Source: Fasciolopsis buskii (taxonomy: Eukaryota > Platyhelminthes > Trematoda > Plagiorchiida > Fasciolidae). From it: a stretch of DNA of 64,000 nucleotides. Each line of letters opens with the position of its first letter. Within the stretch, counting starts at the first letter, position 1. The position numbers were made by a program, and so were the translations under genes. This document shows, piece by piece, positions 63,281 through 64,000 of this stretch. The notes under the pieces are model-generated. The model made no database searches and was not told where the DNA came from. It was given only the letters and a program-made list of their open reading frames with translations. The DNA is taken from contig LUCM01008236.1 in assembly GCA_008360955.1 (NCBI GenBank), positions 26,486 through 90,485 of the forward strand, given 5' to 3'.

Positions 63281-63422
63281 GGACGATTGGAGGACATTTT
63301 CACCTTAGTGATACTTTTAAACCCCAGTTTGAACAATTTAGCGGTCTCATCACATGCAAACCAACAACCAGTGTGTCAGTGCCTCTTGTATCCGGAGGGC
63401 CCGATGCGGAACAGCGAAGTTG
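63281..63422 (+). CDS. Possible exon with two open frames
   Basis: tttacattacag (acceptor) and gttg|gtaaaa (donor) bracket 142 bases that are open in two of three frames. One frame reads through FKPQFEQFSGLITCKPTTSV and SVPLVSGGPDAEQRS, which has good protein-like composition. The other starts LEDIFTLVILLNPSLNNLAV. No family is recognised and no partner exon on the plus strand is identified, so this may be chance. Confidence 0.22.
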
Positions 63423-64000
63423 GTAAAACGTTTGCGTGGCACCTAACTGTTGAGAATTCCATTCATCCAGACTAACCGCAAATTCGAAATCACTGTAAAG
63501 ACCTAAGGAAGAATAATCGATTATTCTCAGTTCCCCCCCCACCCGTTCGTTTCCCCCCGACAAAATCACCAAAACTCAGCTTCGCTGATCTGGGACAGAA
63601 ACGTGAAAGGATGAGAAATGTTTCCGCAGTTGTTCCCTTGGACGGAACATGAAGGCTGTGCGGGCGAAAACCCGCCCATAGGATTTGCAGGCAGTTTCCC
63701 GAAACGTAAGACTGAGTCCATTTAACTATCTCACTATCAATCGGTGCAACTTAACTTTAACTGGACAATAGATACTTTCGAACTAAGTGTCACTGACATC
63801 CCCATATTCAATCCTAAGCCTCCAGTGCTTCCCATTGAGACTCAAAACCACATCCATGGATTCCCCACTTTCATCCGTTCAACGGATCGTTATCCTCTGT
63901 TATGTCAACACTCGATCCGAAAGCAGCTTGCAGAATGAGATCACACTTTAACCCCTTCTTTGATATCGCTTTCCTTCTAGCAATATATCCACATTTTCCA
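63423..64000. other. Window end; weak open stretch at 63744-63938
   Basis: A plus-strand frame at 63744-63938 (64 codons, including SVTDIPIFNPKPPVLPIETQ) has plausible composition and ends in TGA, but it has no clear acceptor or start. Short C runs occur at 63533-63540 and 63553-63558. Confidence 0.25.

Noticed and set aside
1..64000. CRISPR array, bacterial operon, phage or plasmid functions
   Set aside because: No regularly spaced repeats, no tightly packed genes or Shine-Dalgarno patterns; introns and retroelements show the DNA is from an animal nucleus.

Overview
The window is eukaryotic nuclear DNA, AT-rich (about 40% GC by eye) and gene-poor. Coding exons are short and separated by introns with GT..AG borders, and degenerate retroelements, tRNA-derived sequences and microsatellites are scattered throughout. 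The only genes I can name with confidence are two paralogous LC8-type dynein light chains. Flatworms, especially trematodes, carry expanded families of such LC8-like genes, so a parasitic flatworm is the most likely source. That is an inference from family knowledge, not proof.

Layout. 1-25 kb: no recognisable gene. It holds a tRNA-like segment (2.6 kb), a (CA)15 tract (11.2 kb), an old copy of a fold-back repeat (18.1-18.3 kb), a decayed tRNA-Asp-like copy (19.5 kb), an imperfect ATC/GAT trinucleotide tract (23.3-23.6 kb) and a GT tract (24.1 kb). 25.4-27.3 kb: LC8 gene 1 on the minus strand, 89 codons in two exons, with a poly(A) signal just past its stop. 28-31 kb: a candidate small ORF or terminal exon, then a rotted CR1/jockey-like LINE on the plus strand (endonuclease, linker and start of reverse transcriptase). 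31.16-32.94 kb: an 0.89-kb block present twice in tandem around a single N, most likely two alleles of one contig end left unmerged. 38.4-41.7 kb: LC8 gene 2 on the plus strand, 83 codons in two exons. 42-54 kb: no named gene, four tRNA-like segments counting the one at 48.5 kb and the opposed pair at 52.8-52.9 kb is the clearest. 54.8 kb: a 58-codon, very basic, helix-forming ORF. 57.9-58.1 kb: a young copy of the fold-back repeat with perfect 96-bp arms and a 13-bp target-site duplication. 61.4-63.4 kb: several exon-like open stretches, the best being a minus-strand internal exon at 62154-62310.

How the genes relate. The two LC8 genes lie head to head about 11 kb apart, are interrupted by an intron at exactly the same codon and phase, and share 51 of 83 aligned residues by hand count. 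They therefore look like an old duplication of one two-exon gene. The products would be small dimeric adaptor subunits of dynein-type complexes. No other functional link between features can be read from this sequence.
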